This document shows positions 44,601 to 55,370 of a DNA stretch of 64,000 bases, in pieces. Source of the stretch: Ambrosia x helenae. Taxonomy: Eukaryota; Streptophyta; Magnoliopsida; Asterales; Asteraceae. Both the position numbers and the translations under genes were made by a program. Location: NCBI GenBank assembly GCA_030844895.1, contig CM061223.1:558001-622000 (forward strand), in the 5' to 3' direction. The notes beneath the pieces were generated by a model that did not search any database, was not told the origin of the DNA, and saw nothing but the letters and a program-made list of their open reading frames with translations. The first letter of the stretch is position 1; each line of letters opens with the position of its first letter.

Positions 44601-44894
44601 GGAAATGGTCAGGGTTGGGCTGTGATATGCCGTGGGTCAAATGAGTGGATGAGAAGGGCAAATGGTGAGACGGTTTTAACGAGTTTGTCCAACTATAAGG
44701 AGTGGCAGGACGAGGCCCGGGATAGGGGTTTTCTGCCGGCTCTAAATGACCATCTTGAGGCAAACAGGCCAGCACATCACTGCAACCGTTTAATCCTGCC
44801 GGGTACCACAGGGAGTGTGCCCGAGAGAGTGGTTTGCGCTGAATGCGGGCGGTCAATGGAGAGGTTTTTCTTGTACCGATGCTGCACTGATTAA
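41648..44894 (+). CDS. SEO: Sieve element occlusion (SEO) P-protein, seven exons, 704 aa
   Basis: Exons: 41648-41836, 41908-42012, 42401-42849, 42977-43086, 43192-43334, 43660-44157 and 44274-44894. All introns are GT-AG and the phases join to 704 codons plus stop, normal for the family. The product is a phloem filament protein of sieve elements that gels and plugs sieve plates after injury. The N-terminal SEO_N part runs from about residue 25 to 300 (DNAMMKNILATHAPDG, then GDAHGTTTGIFNMLSHYGWD). A thioredoxin-like central part follows (VLLLISDLDLPSDEQSI). SEO_C lies at about 480-704, with ICLYGGEDLEWIRNFT and the conserved C-terminal cysteines CAECGRSMERFFLYRCC. No frameshift or stop was found. 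It is probably active in phloem. Whether it is the SEOa or SEOb type is not decided here. Confidence 0.93.
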
Positions 44895-45073
44895 TTAAGA
44901 TAATAACAATATGCATCTTGTTGAATTACGTATTAAGATAGAGTGAAATTCGCGACTCGAGAGTACGTTTGCTGTAATTTAGTGGTTTGCTGTTGGTTTG
45001 TAAATTGTGGTTGTGATTATGATAATGACTTAGTACGTTTGTTAAAGTTATGAATTAGATTAACAATAAAATA
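44895..45073. other. SEO 3' flank
   Basis: It likely holds the 3' UTR. No distinct polyadenylation element was singled out. Confidence 0.3.
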
Positions 45074-45124
45074 GCCCCTATAGCTCAGTGGTAGAGCGCC
45101 AGTCTTGTAAACTGGAGGTCTGAG
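45074..45124 (+). pseudogene. Truncated tRNA-Thr(UGU)
   Basis: It begins GCCCCTATAGCTCAGTGGTA with a good D arm, then the anticodon arm CCAGT-CTTGTAA-ACTGG (anticodon TGT, Thr) and AGGTC variable loop. The T arm and the 3' acceptor half are missing: after GGTCTGAG the sequence runs into a repetitive element. The A box is intact but the B box is not in register, so no working tRNA is expected. Confidence 0.75.
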
Positions 45125-45550
45125 CTGAGACCGAGCTCTAGTTCGATTAACTTATGAGAGCCCGACTCGTTGGTAATTTCTCAAACTCGAGCTCCGCTCG
45201 GGCTTAACTTGTTTATTATCTATTAGTTAATATTTTAAATAAAAATAATATAAATAATAGTTCGTTTAGGCTCATGAGCTCGATAAGGAAGCTCGAGCTC
45301 AGGCTCATTTACTCAAAAACTTTAAATGAGTGATAAATATTATTAAATATTAAAAAAAATTTAATATTACACTAAGGCTCGATGAGCCTAACAAGCTTGA
45401 AATGTCAGGCTCGAGCTCAGACTCAATAAATAAATGAGCTTTGTTTAAGGCTCAAGCTTGACTCGAGTTCGAAAAGGCTCACTCGTTTCGAACTTTTTCC
45501 CAACCCGAACGCGAGTAATTCACGAGCGGCGAGGCTAATTTGCACCCCTA
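45125..45550. mobile_element. hAT-like non-autonomous element, left end lost
   Basis: The interior is full of 'gctcgagctc' and 'ggctcatttactc' words. The right end reads TTTGCACCCCTA, the inverse of the common hAT terminus TAGGGGTGCAAA. The left terminus is absent; the element abuts the truncated tRNA-Thr directly. Confidence 0.55.
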
Positions 45551-45639
45551 CTTCCATGTATCCCAAATGAGTTTTTAATAAGAGGGAAAGGATACACATA
45601 CATGGTGCCAATGGACCAATTAAAATTAAAATGAACTCA

Positions 45640-46171
45640 CTTTGATTAAATATTGCAACTAACTTTGGTTTTATCCTAAGTGGTGACCCAAATTCACATG
45701 GTCTGCACAAACATTTGACACCAGGTAGGCATGGCTCACCCGTCCATCTGAGAAACACTTTCAAATAGCACGATATGGTCTTCTGTTTCGAACGTCCCTT
45801 CATATATTCTCATGTTGAGAGGCATCTTGACCCGAGTTAGGGTAACGAAACCACTGATCCTGGGGTGAACATGGAACCTTTACAAGGTTTATAGGGTATG
45901 CTTGAGTCGTCTACTACAACTGGTTGGGTATGAACAATAGGGGGAGGTACAACAGGTGTTGGTAAGGGTAGGGTAGTGTAGTTTGGTTATACGTTCCCCG
46001 GGTGTTTTGTTGTATCATTTGGGTCAACCACGAGGAAGGGGTAGTGGAAACATTTGGTGTTCCTTCGACAATAGTACTTGCTGAAGGAGCACTGACAGAA
46101 GCTTCTTTATCATCAAAGGACAGGCGAAGGGATAATCCTATGCCTCTTTCCTCCCGGACATAGTCATTCAT
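45640..46171 (-). pseudogene. Decayed gag of a second Tat-type Gypsy element
   Basis: The frame 46171-45914 starts MNDYVREERGIGLSLRLSF, paralleling MKEREKGVRIRLDYNEEE of the gag at 1130. Further on (about 45780-45650), broken by a stop, the pattern EDHIVLFES...MPTWCQMFVQTM corresponds to EDHLQIFYG...CCLMFMQTL of the other copy. Stops and frame changes rule out function. Confidence 0.6.
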
Positions 46172-46793
46172 GAACTACCGTAACTGTAAGAAGTTAGATC
46201 TAACCAGCTCAGGGGACACCACAGGAAGGGTGTCCGGTGAAGTTTGGTGGTGTGTCTAACGACATGTATGTTGATGCACTTTATGTGGACGTCACTTTCG
46301 AATAGACTAGGGTTGAGTCTTGTATTGTATTACATGAGATTGTGGTGATCCATAAGGGCATTTTATGGATCTGATGCATTTGTTAATATAGACCAAAACA
46401 TAAGTTCCTGGTTCGAACCCTACAAGGGTCGAACCTGCAGGTTCGACCTCATTAAAGGGGCGAATGTGACTTATGTGTTTGGACTATAAATAGCAATCTC
46501 ATGTGTTGGTTTTCATTGAAGATTTTGAGTTTGTGCTTTGAATGCTCTCAAGGGGGAGGTCATGCCCGACCTCCCCCCGCCCCGAGATAGATGTTTATCC
46601 TACTGATGACAGTGTCTGTAACCGTTTCTGATGCAATACGAATCTGTGATGACTTTGTTATCATATATTACTGTCTCGTCTCGAATCTTCCGTCTGAAAT
46701 CAAGTTGTTTTCGCTTAATTGATCCGTGAATTCGGTTTTTAACCGGATTCTCAATGTATAAAAATATCTCTTTCTTGTGGGACTTGCAGCGGG
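46172..46793 (-). other. Leader region of the second Gypsy relic, with a possible small insertion
   Basis: It lies between gag and the primer site. On the plus strand a TATA-like CTATAAATAG near 46474 and the paired 'ggttcgaaccctacaagggtcgaacc' words around 46412 hint at an inserted small element, but no ends were found. Confidence 0.35.
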
Positions 46794-46812
46794 GCCCCAC
46801 AGTGAGCACCAA
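46794..46812 (-). other. Degenerate primer-binding site of the second Gypsy relic
   Basis: Element sense TTGGTGCTCACTGTGGGGC, two bases from the LTR edge. It matches TTGGCGCCCACCGTGGGGC of the relic at 775 except for C-to-T changes, the kind left by decay of methylated cytosines. Confidence 0.65.
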
Positions 46813-46814
46813 TT

Positions 46815-47364
46815 TGTTGAGGTATAAAAGGTGATAGGACGAAAGGTTTTCTTCGGTGGGAGAGCTATTTCCGAAAGGAGTTAATGTGGGTTGTTCTGTC
46901 TCACCAACCGGATCAGGTGGGTATTTGTAGCTGCCTTAAATGCTCTCACATTAATTGCAGGTTATCATGAGGGCGGCCGGAACAGTGACTTGGTTACTGT
47001 TCCGGCCGATCCGAGTATGGTCTTTTTATTATAATATTATGTCACGGCTTTATCCAATGGAGCATGTCCGCCTTTTATTGTTGTCCATTGTTCTTTCCGT
47101 ATGGGCATTTATACATTCGGCTATGTCCATTAGGACATAGATGCCGTCACCTAGTCCTCTGGACATAGTCGTTATCCTTTTGGCTTTATTTATTATCTTT
47201 TGTGTATAAACTTTTCTTATTTGTCTGGAAGTAATCTTTTCGTTCGTCCTCGTTCGAGCCGAACGGAGATTTTTCTCATCCGAGTTTTGTTGATCATCTA
47301 ATCCGGACGAGGCAGTTTCCTGATAACCCGATCCGGACCACGTCTTCTGTCATCACTCCCAACA
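46815..47364 (-). mobile_element. 5' LTR of the second Tat-type Gypsy relic (550 bp)
   Basis: In plus coordinates it runs from TGTTGAGG to CCCAACA, so in element sense it starts TGTTGGGAGTGATG and ends CCTCAACA. It abuts the primer site. The 3' LTR is not in the window. Confidence 0.65.
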
Positions 47365-47424
47365 TGCCAACATCGCAAATTAATATTACCTACTATTTGA
47401 TTCATCGCATATAGGATCAAACAC

Positions 47425-47503
47425 ATCTATATCTATATCTATATCTATATCTATATCTATATCTATATCTATATCTATATCTATATCTATATCTATATCT
47501 ATA
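47425..47503. repeat. Microsatellite (ATCTAT)n, about 13 units
   Basis: An almost perfect run of the 6-base unit. It borders an AT-rich repeat family copy. Confidence 0.95.
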
Positions 47504-47880
47504 ATAAATTAAAGCATTTTTAATGACATGTCATAATATTATGCAATCTCTCTTTTGAGAGATGCCACATAGGATGTGATGTGGCAACTCTAGACCAATT
47601 AAAAAAAGGAATAAATATAGTTTAAATATGATTTAAACATAATCTATTAAATATCTAATCTACTAAATGTAAATATTAAAATTTTATTATGTTCTCTCTC
47701 ATTTTCCGCTCATAACTTTTAAATGTTAATATCTTTTATATACGAGATTTTTTAAAGAAAAAAATTACACCAAATTAACGAGCGTTTTATTATCTTTCCA
47801 ACGAGTACAATAGTGCTATATAAAAAACGGAGAAAAAAACGACTATTTTTTGTAACCCGACAGGTATTGTGTCAGGTTTG
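47504..47880 (+). repeat. Dispersed AT-rich repeat, copy A
   Basis: It contains 'atatcttttatatacgagattttttaaag' and 'aattacaccaaattaacgag'. Relatives occur at about 52800-52920 in the same direction and 57540-57660 in reverse. No coding capacity; class unknown. Confidence 0.6.
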
Positions 47881-47994
47881 GAATTAGTTTAAAAAAATTG
47901 TGGGTTTGGGTCGGGCCTGGGATTAGGTGATACCCGACCCAATTACCATTTTTTTATATTATAATATGATAACTTATGGCAGAGATTTGTTTAA

Positions 47995-48031
<37 letters not shown>

Positions 48032-48032
48032 T
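47995..48032. repeat. Microsatellite (AAT)n
   Basis: About 12 uninterrupted trinucleotide units. Confidence 0.95.
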
Positions 48033-49980
48033 TCATTAATCATATATTGGCAGATGCCATTTTTATAGTTTAGATACTTTTAATTTTATTCACTTTACTT
48101 AGATTTTTCAACCCGAACGTTTCTAGGGTATAAACTAGTATATGGTACATAAAATCATTAATCGTGCGTCTGTGTGTATATCTACTATTTGATTCGTTGT
48201 TAGTTAGTTTACGGATAGATAGTAATGATAATATATAGAAATGTGTATATCACACAGATTGGTCCAACATCCCACACTTCCAAACAAGTGTTATTTAAAT
48301 ATATGTTTACATGTAATATTAGAAACCCATAATTTAAAAAATATTTATAAATGCAAATTGCAAATGTTTAAGGTTTGTTGACCTATGAAGGTGTTGGCAC
48401 ATGACAACTATCTCGATACTTGTGGTGAAGTTTGTGTGCAAGTTTTCTTAATTCCAAATTTTGTGGCTTTTTCATGCCATTTTATATAAAGTCATGATGC
48501 TTCTTTTGTCTCATTCTTTATGGTATTTTGCTAATAATATATCCGAATTCATGTTTTATAGTTTGACAAATACAGATCAAAACAACTTTTAGTACATGCC
48601 AAATGTTGGAATGATCCACTGATAAATATATCAGAGATTTAAAGGTACATATCATTAATGTTAATTTAGATCGCATAATATGTAACAATTAACCTATAAT
48701 TGATGGTTCATGGGTTTGATTTACTATTTATTTTCTAATTAGAATAATTCAAGACCCACTCCTTGTTGTGTGATGGTAAAGGTATTGATGTTTTAAATGA
48801 GAGATTGAGAGTTCAAGCCTCATAAGAGGTAAAAATTGGTGTATTTAAAGGGAAGAAAGATTTAGCCGTTTAAGAAAATTAGAATGATTTAAGCATTTAA
48901 ATACACTCGGTTTTTTCAATGGGTTTTAATTTTAATTTCAATAAGCTTTTCAATCTTATGACAACGAGCTTAATATAAATTGGGTCACTAAAGTAGAGTT
49001 CCATAACAAATGAGTTAAAATTGTCACATAGAACATGTCTTCTCAACTATAAGATAGATTCAATTATCGTCTATAAGTATTTGCGATTAGTTTGAAAGTG
49101 TTTAAATCCTAAAGAAATGTACCTTTTTAATTATCTTTTGAAAATACACACCAGTGAACATTTATAGTATACTTGAAAGTCAACATCACATAGTATGTTT
49201 CCCGAATGCTCTTAAGTTAATTAGGAGGGCAAGAAGAACCTGTCATTTCTTATGAATTCTTCTTATGAATCACGATTTTTTTACATCATTAAATCATATT
49301 TCGTCACATTTTAATACTTTATACGAAAACATATTTACTTTATACTGGAACGAAGCTTATTAGTTGTACTTGAACAAGAACACAATGGTTATTGTAATGT
49401 ACAATGGAAACAAAAGAATTGATAGTTATTTTCAATAAGATGTAGTCCTATGCTTTTTATATTCCACAAACATAGTTACTTCCGCCCTTCCAATCATTTC
49501 ACTCTCTCTAACTTGATATTATGCTAATTTAATAATTCCTAATTAAGTAAGAAATTATGATAATTTATAAATTAAACAAACAAAACAAATGTATCACAAA
49601 AACATATGTTGACAAGCCAGACTCGAGCTTGAAAATATGGGGAGCCAACTCAGCTCATCTCAAAATATTTGTACAAAGCTAAATTAATCTAGTAGACCGG
49701 AATTATAGCCAATTTTACTCGATGTGATTTCAAACGAATTACAGTCTTAACCATAAACTCATTGAATAATTTGTTTCACTCAAAATAAAACCTTACATAC
49801 AAATAAAGTAAAACAATCTAAAATACAATAAATTATAGTCACCAATTGTAAGAATTCGTTACAAAATTCAACTTCTAACTAAAACTTATAACAAATGTAA
49901 AACTTTTATTGCATTTTTCGTCACATAAAGAGTTAATATCCAAAACGAATAGAAGTTTATAAGTTGATTATTGTTTGATA
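48033..49980. other. AT-rich intergenic sequence
   Basis: No gene was found. Around 48765-48850 there is an A-box-like 'gtgtgatggtaaagg' and a B-box-like AGTTCAAGCCTC some 40 bases on, a possible decayed SINE head without tail or duplication. Confidence 0.35.
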
Positions 49981-51317
49981 TTAGGGAGAGGAGTTGACAT
50001 GGGAGTAATAAGTGTCAAATCTCAAAACCTCCACCTTCCATACCTTAATTTCACCTTCAAAACTCCCACTATAAACCTTATAAACCGTAGATCCACTTTT
50101 ATTAGATTCTGCATCTACATCTGCCACCAGTGATCGAACCGGTTGTTTATGACCATCCAACACAGACAAACAACAATACTTCCCCACTACTCCACGTTGC
50201 CAGATCCTCACCGTCCGATCAGCCGACCCACTCAACAACAAATCCGAAACATTTATCAAACACAATATCGCCTTCGAGTGCCCACGTAACGCTCCCGTAA
50301 CCGTCATATAACCCGCACTGTCTTCTTCTCCCACACTAAAATAGACCGGTCACACGCCCCTGAAAACAACACTGATCCGGCGTCGTTTAAAGCAAGTGCG
50401 TTCACTGCTGATTTATGCTTTTCCAACGTGGCAATTAGCACGTGCTTTGTTTCTCCGACTGGTTTCCCCCACACCTTAATCCGCCGGTCGGCTGAACCGG
50501 TGTATATCGTCCCGTCGTTGGCCACCACGACAGCGTTAATCGCGTCATCGTGTGCTTTAATGCTCTCAACACATCGAAGATTAGAAGTTTTCCATATTTT
50601 TAAATACTTGTCCCATGAAACAGAACACATTAGCATATCGTTAATCATTGCTAGCCCTGAAACGGCGTCGTGGTGTTCAATCCATAACCGCCGTCTATGT
50701 CGCCGGACGTTAACGTAATTCTTTTGAAAAAACGATCGGAGCAACCGGTCTTCTAACGTGGGTAACGTTCCAACATGTTTATGACGTTTGTTTTCCGTTA
50801 GTTTCCATACCCTGATCTTACTATCCTGGTGAGACGTAAATACGTTTCCGTTACTAAACGTTATGGACTTAACGGTACCGGAAGCAGAATCGTTGACGGT
50901 GAATATGTCTAGTAACGTAAACGACGTCGTGTGGAAGACGTGGATGAGGTTGCCGGAGGCAGCGTAGAGGAGGTTATTGTTAACGGCGAGGAAGGTGACG
51001 TGGGCGGCGGGGGAGGGGGTGAGGGAAGTGAGGTAGGAATGGGAGATGGAGAGGTTAAGGGATTCAGGTGAGAGTTTTTGGAGGGAAGGAATGGAGGGTA
51101 GGGTTTGGAGAGAGAGGTTGCTTTGGAGGCTGTTGTAACTGGTGTCGAATGATGGGCTGGTGGTGGAGTCGGAGATGAGGCTGCTTGTGTCGGAGAATAG
51201 GTGATTAGGGGTGGGTTGTTGGGGTTTGTGTGGATGGTGTACGGTGGTTGTGTCGTCGGTGGCGGTGCAGATGGTGGCGGAGCATGTGGAAAGGAATGAG
51301 CGGAGTTTGAGTTTCAT
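49981..51317 (-). pseudogene. JINGUBANG-like WD40-repeat protein gene with a one-base frameshift
   Basis: It is an intronless gene. The first frame, 51317-50304 (337 codons), has a Ser/Thr-rich start, then WD40 repeats recognisable by SKIRVWKLTE, SWDKYLKIWK, GSADRRIKVW and SGACDRSILVWE. It then leaves frame near 50326, in a GAGAAGAAGACAG stretch. The next frame (to 49981) carries on the pattern: GALRGHSKAILCL, GSADRTVRIW and SGSFEGEIKVW. The combined length of roughly 450 residues fits plant JINGUBANG-type proteins, seven-bladed propellers that act as scaffolds. The break suggests a missing base. It is either a real recent mutation that removes the last two or three blades, or a sequencing slip in a purine run; everything else looks intact. 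Confidence 0.8.
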
Positions 51318-51366
51318 GTCTCCGGTTGGGTGAGAGAAATGGGGAGAGCTACAACCAAAGGAAACG

Positions 51367-51373
51367 ATATATA
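51367..51373 (-). promoter_or_regulatory. TATA box of the WD40 gene
   Basis: TATATAT on the minus strand, 50 bases upstream of the ATG at 51317. Confidence 0.5.
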
Positions 51374-52140
51374 GAGCATTGAGAATCTCACGAACCTGGT
51401 TAATATTCTGTTTTTTAGTTTTCTTTCAAATTTAAAATTATTTTACCGTATTACTTTTGCTAAATTTATACTACAAGTGAGTTTACTCGCGCATTGCAGT
51501 GTAATCCACAAATGAATTACAATACAATATTATAATACTTAAGTTTTTTCCCGCAATTGCAGCGGGATCCACCGACTGACCAAATGGTAGGGACAAATTA
51601 AGTTTAGTAACTATGATATATAAAAATTAAGTTTAGTAGTAGTTCAGTGACTTTTGTAGATTTTTTACATAGCTAAGGGAGTAAGGGTTAGATTGATTGC
51701 TTTTTCTTATAAAATAAGAAAGTCTGTTAGACATGTAATGGTTTTTATTTTTTAAATAAGAGTAATTTTGAAAAACTATTTTTTTATTTTTTTTACATAT
51801 TTATGATTTAATTTTTTTTAGTAAATACAATCTGGATAACGTTATCTAAAAACATAAATTTATATAGTTGTTAATTGAATTGAAATATCATTTAAAATTA
51901 AAGTTGAAAACCTAATAATATAAACATGACATTTTTATTCTCAATTTGAGCATAATTTTCATGCACCAATGCAAACCACTATGTAAATATTACATTTTTT
52001 TTATTAAATACTTAAATAGATAAAGATTATAAATTAATAATCATTGGGCTAATTATGTTATTTATAACCTAAATTTTGTTACGAAAGTTTAAGGTTAAGG
52101 ATGATCTCATCAAATGCTATTGATCCTCACCCTAATCGTT
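51374..52140. other. AT-rich sequence upstream of the WD40 gene
   Basis: No feature beyond low-complexity A/T tracts. Confidence 0.4.
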
Positions 52141-52562
52141 TATTGTGCATCGTTTATTTTTGTTAACAAATTAACATTAAGCTCAATTAGGTAAAACATA
52201 CAATATGGATGCTTTATTTTAAAATCCAAACTCAACAAAAACCTCAATGTTTTTTCGTATCCACAAACATTATTTAGATTAACCTGAAAAAAATAATATA
52301 TATAAGTAACTATTGAGTGAATTAATTAATAAATAAAATAAAGTTTTAAGAAATAAAGATTTTTATAAACAAAGATTTTATATGATTTTTTTTATTTGTT
52401 GTGCATAGTATATTTTTGTTAACAAATTAACATTAAGCTGAATTAGGTATAACATACAATATGCATGCTTTATTTTAAAATCCAATTAAACTCAACAAAA
52501 AAGTTCAATGTTTTTCGTATCCACATACATGTATAAGATTAACCTAAAAAAATAATAATATA
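52141..52562. repeat. Direct repeat, two copies of about 165 bp
   Basis: 52141-52302 and 52397-52562 share 'ttgtgcat..tttatttttgttaacaaattaacattaagct', 'acatacaatat' and 'ttcgtatccaca.acat' in the same order. The copies are separated by about 95 bases. They look like a local duplication. Confidence 0.75.
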
Positions 52563-52799
52563 TCTATATATATTTATATTTATATTATACTATCTTATAA
52601 TGCATGAGTGAGGGGTAGTTTAAGATACCCAAAAATTAAGAACTTATTTTTCATTAATAACCCTGAAATGAGGGTAAAATAGTCATTTATATATTATTTA
52701 CATTTTAATATCATGTCTTAATTACATTTTAATCCCTTAAACTTTACTTAACTTTTGCTTATTTAAACTATAGTTAAACTTCTTTTCCTTATTTTAAGC

Positions 52800-52920
52800 A
52801 GACCACACCCATGATTTTTAAATAGTCATATAATTTTTTGCATACGTTTATACTTTTATAAAAAAAAATTACATCATAATAATGAGCATTTTATTATCTT
52901 TAAATTGAGTATAGACTTAT
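52800..52920 (+). repeat. Dispersed AT-rich repeat, copy B
   Basis: It matches copy A (47504-47880) over 'aaaaaaattacatcataataatgagcattttattatcttt'. More diverged than copy C. Confidence 0.5.
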
Positions 52921-52958
52921 AGTATTGCTATTTTTTTATTCTAAAAATCTCTATGTGC

Positions 52959-53619
52959 TACGTGATTAACGATATCTAGGAGTGAGCAATAACTAAACCA
53001 TTCACCGAAGCCAAACCAAAAAACAGATAAAACTGAACCAAAATCTATTGAAAACTAAAAACATCTGATTTAACTTAAAATTGGTTATCGTTTTCTTTTT
53101 GTACCCCTCAGTTAACCAAACTTAGTTAAACTAAAATAGACTCACTCATATATTCATAACAGCGTGCCCGCACGATGTGGTAGGGAACACAGACACTTTT
53201 AATGGTTCATGGTTGGGTTAGGTTCAGTTCAGTTATAAGCCTCAACCAAAACAAAAATCAACAATATCGGTTATCGATCTTGTTAACCAACTGGCTAATT
53301 GATTCAGTCTATTTGGTTATATTGTTGTTTTTAGTTTAGTTTAGTTAATTTTGGTTAATAACCAAAACCAAACTTTGGTTAAAATTTTGCTTAGAAGCAC
53401 ATGAAATGAAGGTATAAATATATGTAATAGATGTATAAAAGATATAAATGTATGAATGGTTTAGTTTCGGTTTGTTAATTTTGGTTAACTTAAGGTACAA
53501 AAAAACCAATATTAGCTTAACTCAGTTTTGATTAATTTTCAGTTCGGTTTTATATGTTTTTGTTCGATTTCGGTTGAGGGTTCAATTATTGTTCACCCCT
53601 AGATATTGTTAATTACGTA
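52959..53619. mobile_element. Foldback element with extended inverted ends
   Basis: The left end, TACGTGATTAACGATATCTA and on through GGAGTGAGCAATAAC, is mirrored at the right end, with about 5 changes over 40 bases. The interior is 'aaccaaaacc / ggttttggtt' text. It may be a hAT-type MITE (TAGGGGTGAACAATAA end) whose flanking DNA is itself an inverted repeat. Confidence 0.5.
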
Positions 53620-54501
53620 AAAAATCAAATTTGAATTAAAAGTATATAGCAAATTATACTCTAATATGGTTTGAAGCTGGGTAGATAGGTTTTTGAATTG
53701 TAGTTGCGGTATAAATAGAGGGGGTTTTGAAATTTTTAGCTTTTATACCTAGGCCTGTAAATGAACCGAAGGTACACGGTGTTCGTGTTTGTTAATTTAT
53801 TTTAACTGAACATGAACACATAATCAAACAAATGTTTGTGTTCATGTTCGTTCATTAAGAAATTTGTCATGTTCTTGTTCGTTTATGTTCGTTCGTTTAA
53901 AACCTAATCCAATAGTTCACGAACGAACGTTCACGAACATAATAAATGTGAACGATTTTGTATTATTGAAAAACCCAATTTATGTTTATATTTATGTAAA
54001 TATAATTACGTATGTAATTAGTAAACTTAAACGGATATAAATAAACGAACATAAACGGACGTTCACGAACATAAATGAACAAACACAATGTTTGTTCATG
54101 TTCGTTCATTTAACTAAACGAACAAATTTTTTTGTTCGTGTTTGTTCGTTTATTAATAAACGACATAAATGAACGTCCCACCGAACAAGTTCACGAACAG
54201 CTCATGAACATTCGGTTCGTTTATAGGCCTATTTTAACCTTTATTTCTTATACCTCCATTTCATGTACTTCTAGGCAAAAAAATTAGCCAAAGTTTGTTT
54301 TTGTTATTCACCAAAATTAACTAAACCAGACTAAGAACCGATAATCTAACAATACTAACCGAACCAAGGAACCAATTGTTTAAAAAGATTGATTAATTGA
54401 TGACTTTTTATTTTAGTTTCTGTTGAGGCTATTAATCAAACTTAACCGAACCATACAAACCCTAAAAAGTGTTTGTGTTCCCTGCTGCATCGCGCGGGCA
54501 C
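53164..54501. mobile_element. Larger foldback element interlocked with its neighbours
   Basis: GTGCCCGCACGATG at 53164 is mirrored by the 'catcgcgcgggcac' ending at 54501. The inverted similarity runs inward for 80-100 bases (...gggaacacagacactttt...), and a further inverted block recurs ('gcacatgaaatgaaggtataaa' at 53397 against 54250-54275). Its left arm lies inside the element at 52959-53619, its right arm outside. Confidence 0.45.
53750..54231. mobile_element. hAT-like MITE, 482 bp
   Basis: The ends are TAGGCCTGTAAATGAACCGAA and the inverse TAGGCCTATAAACGAACCGAA, 19 of 21 alike. Candidate 8-bp duplications are TTTATACC and TTTTAACC, 6 of 8 alike. The interior is 'gttcgtgtttgttcgtt' words in both directions. 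No transposase. It sits inside the foldback element at 53164-54501. Confidence 0.65.
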
Positions 54502-54505
54502 TCTA

Positions 54506-54508
<3 letters not shown>

Positions 54509-54550
<42 letters not shown>
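54509..54550. repeat. Microsatellite (AT)n, about 21 units
   Basis: An uninterrupted AT run directly after the foldback element end. Confidence 0.95.
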
Positions 54551-54553
<3 letters not shown>

Positions 54554-55244
54554 CTTGTACAAAAGCAATTTTTTGTTAGAAGTGTAAGAACCAATCTAGA
54601 TGTGACATATTGCAGCTGATTTTTTTAACTCGAGGGGTATCGTTGTAATTTGGATTGTTAAGCTTATTTTAGGAGATAATTTGTATAATTAATTTTGTTA
54701 TTAAATAACAGTTTTATTAAGGATATTTGTTTGAATTTACACGAATTTTACTGATTTCTTATAAAGAATCATTCTGCTCATATTGCCATTCACATTCAAC
54801 TACATCAATTATCCAAATCTCATACTGTGGTGTTTTACGTTTGAAGAAACAAATAGCCTTACCTCCAGATAAGGATGATAAGATTATCGTATTTCACAAG
54901 GTTAATCCTTCACTAGCAACCTTGGATTGAATGACCTGCAAACAAGGGTATGATTTGGGTTGGGAGACGACTACACGAGGTAGCATTTTATGACAAAAAC
55001 GTGGGTGAATGGGGATACTATCAAGTGATAGTTCTTTGGGTTAGCAAAAAGTGTCATCTCTATTATGGATGTGTCCCTTATATAGAGGTAATCTATTTTG
55101 GTGTAAAAGTCCGAGAAGAAACAACCTGTGCCACAAAATGGGGATAACAAATGAGCGGGAAAATGAAAAAAAGATGGCTTGAGATTGTGACACCTGTCCC
55201 ACAAAGGTTTTTGTTTATTATATGTGTATCATTTTCAATCACGT
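54551..55244. other. Non-genic sequence with weak open frames
   Basis: Short open frames on both strands between 54727 and 55204 match nothing I recognise and have no supporting splice or start context. I do not call a gene. Confidence 0.3.
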
Positions 55245-55261
55245 CGGTGCTACAGTAGCCC

Positions 55262-55370
55262 ACCGTCCAAACCGCCCAGAAAATCACGTCCAAACCGCCC
55301 AGAAAGAAGTTGCCACAAACCGCCCAGAAATCCAGCAACCTACCGTCCAAACCGCTCAGAAACAAGTAAA
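55262..55370 (+). repeat. Degenerate tandem motif 'gtccaaaccgcccagaaa'
   Basis: Four or so copies of 'ccaaaccgcccagaaa' (near 55268, 55291, 55319 and 55349) are separated by variable 8-15 base spacers. It is much richer in C than its AT-rich surroundings. Function unknown. Confidence 0.7.

Noticed and set aside
44298..44894. The last SEO exon read as a separate gene
   Set aside because: It joins in phase to the previous exon through a clean GT-AG intron (44158-44273) and carries the SEO carboxyl-terminal cysteines.
45074..45145. A working tRNA-Thr gene
   Set aside because: The T arm and 3' acceptor strand do not pair with the 5' half. Only the first two-thirds is tRNA.
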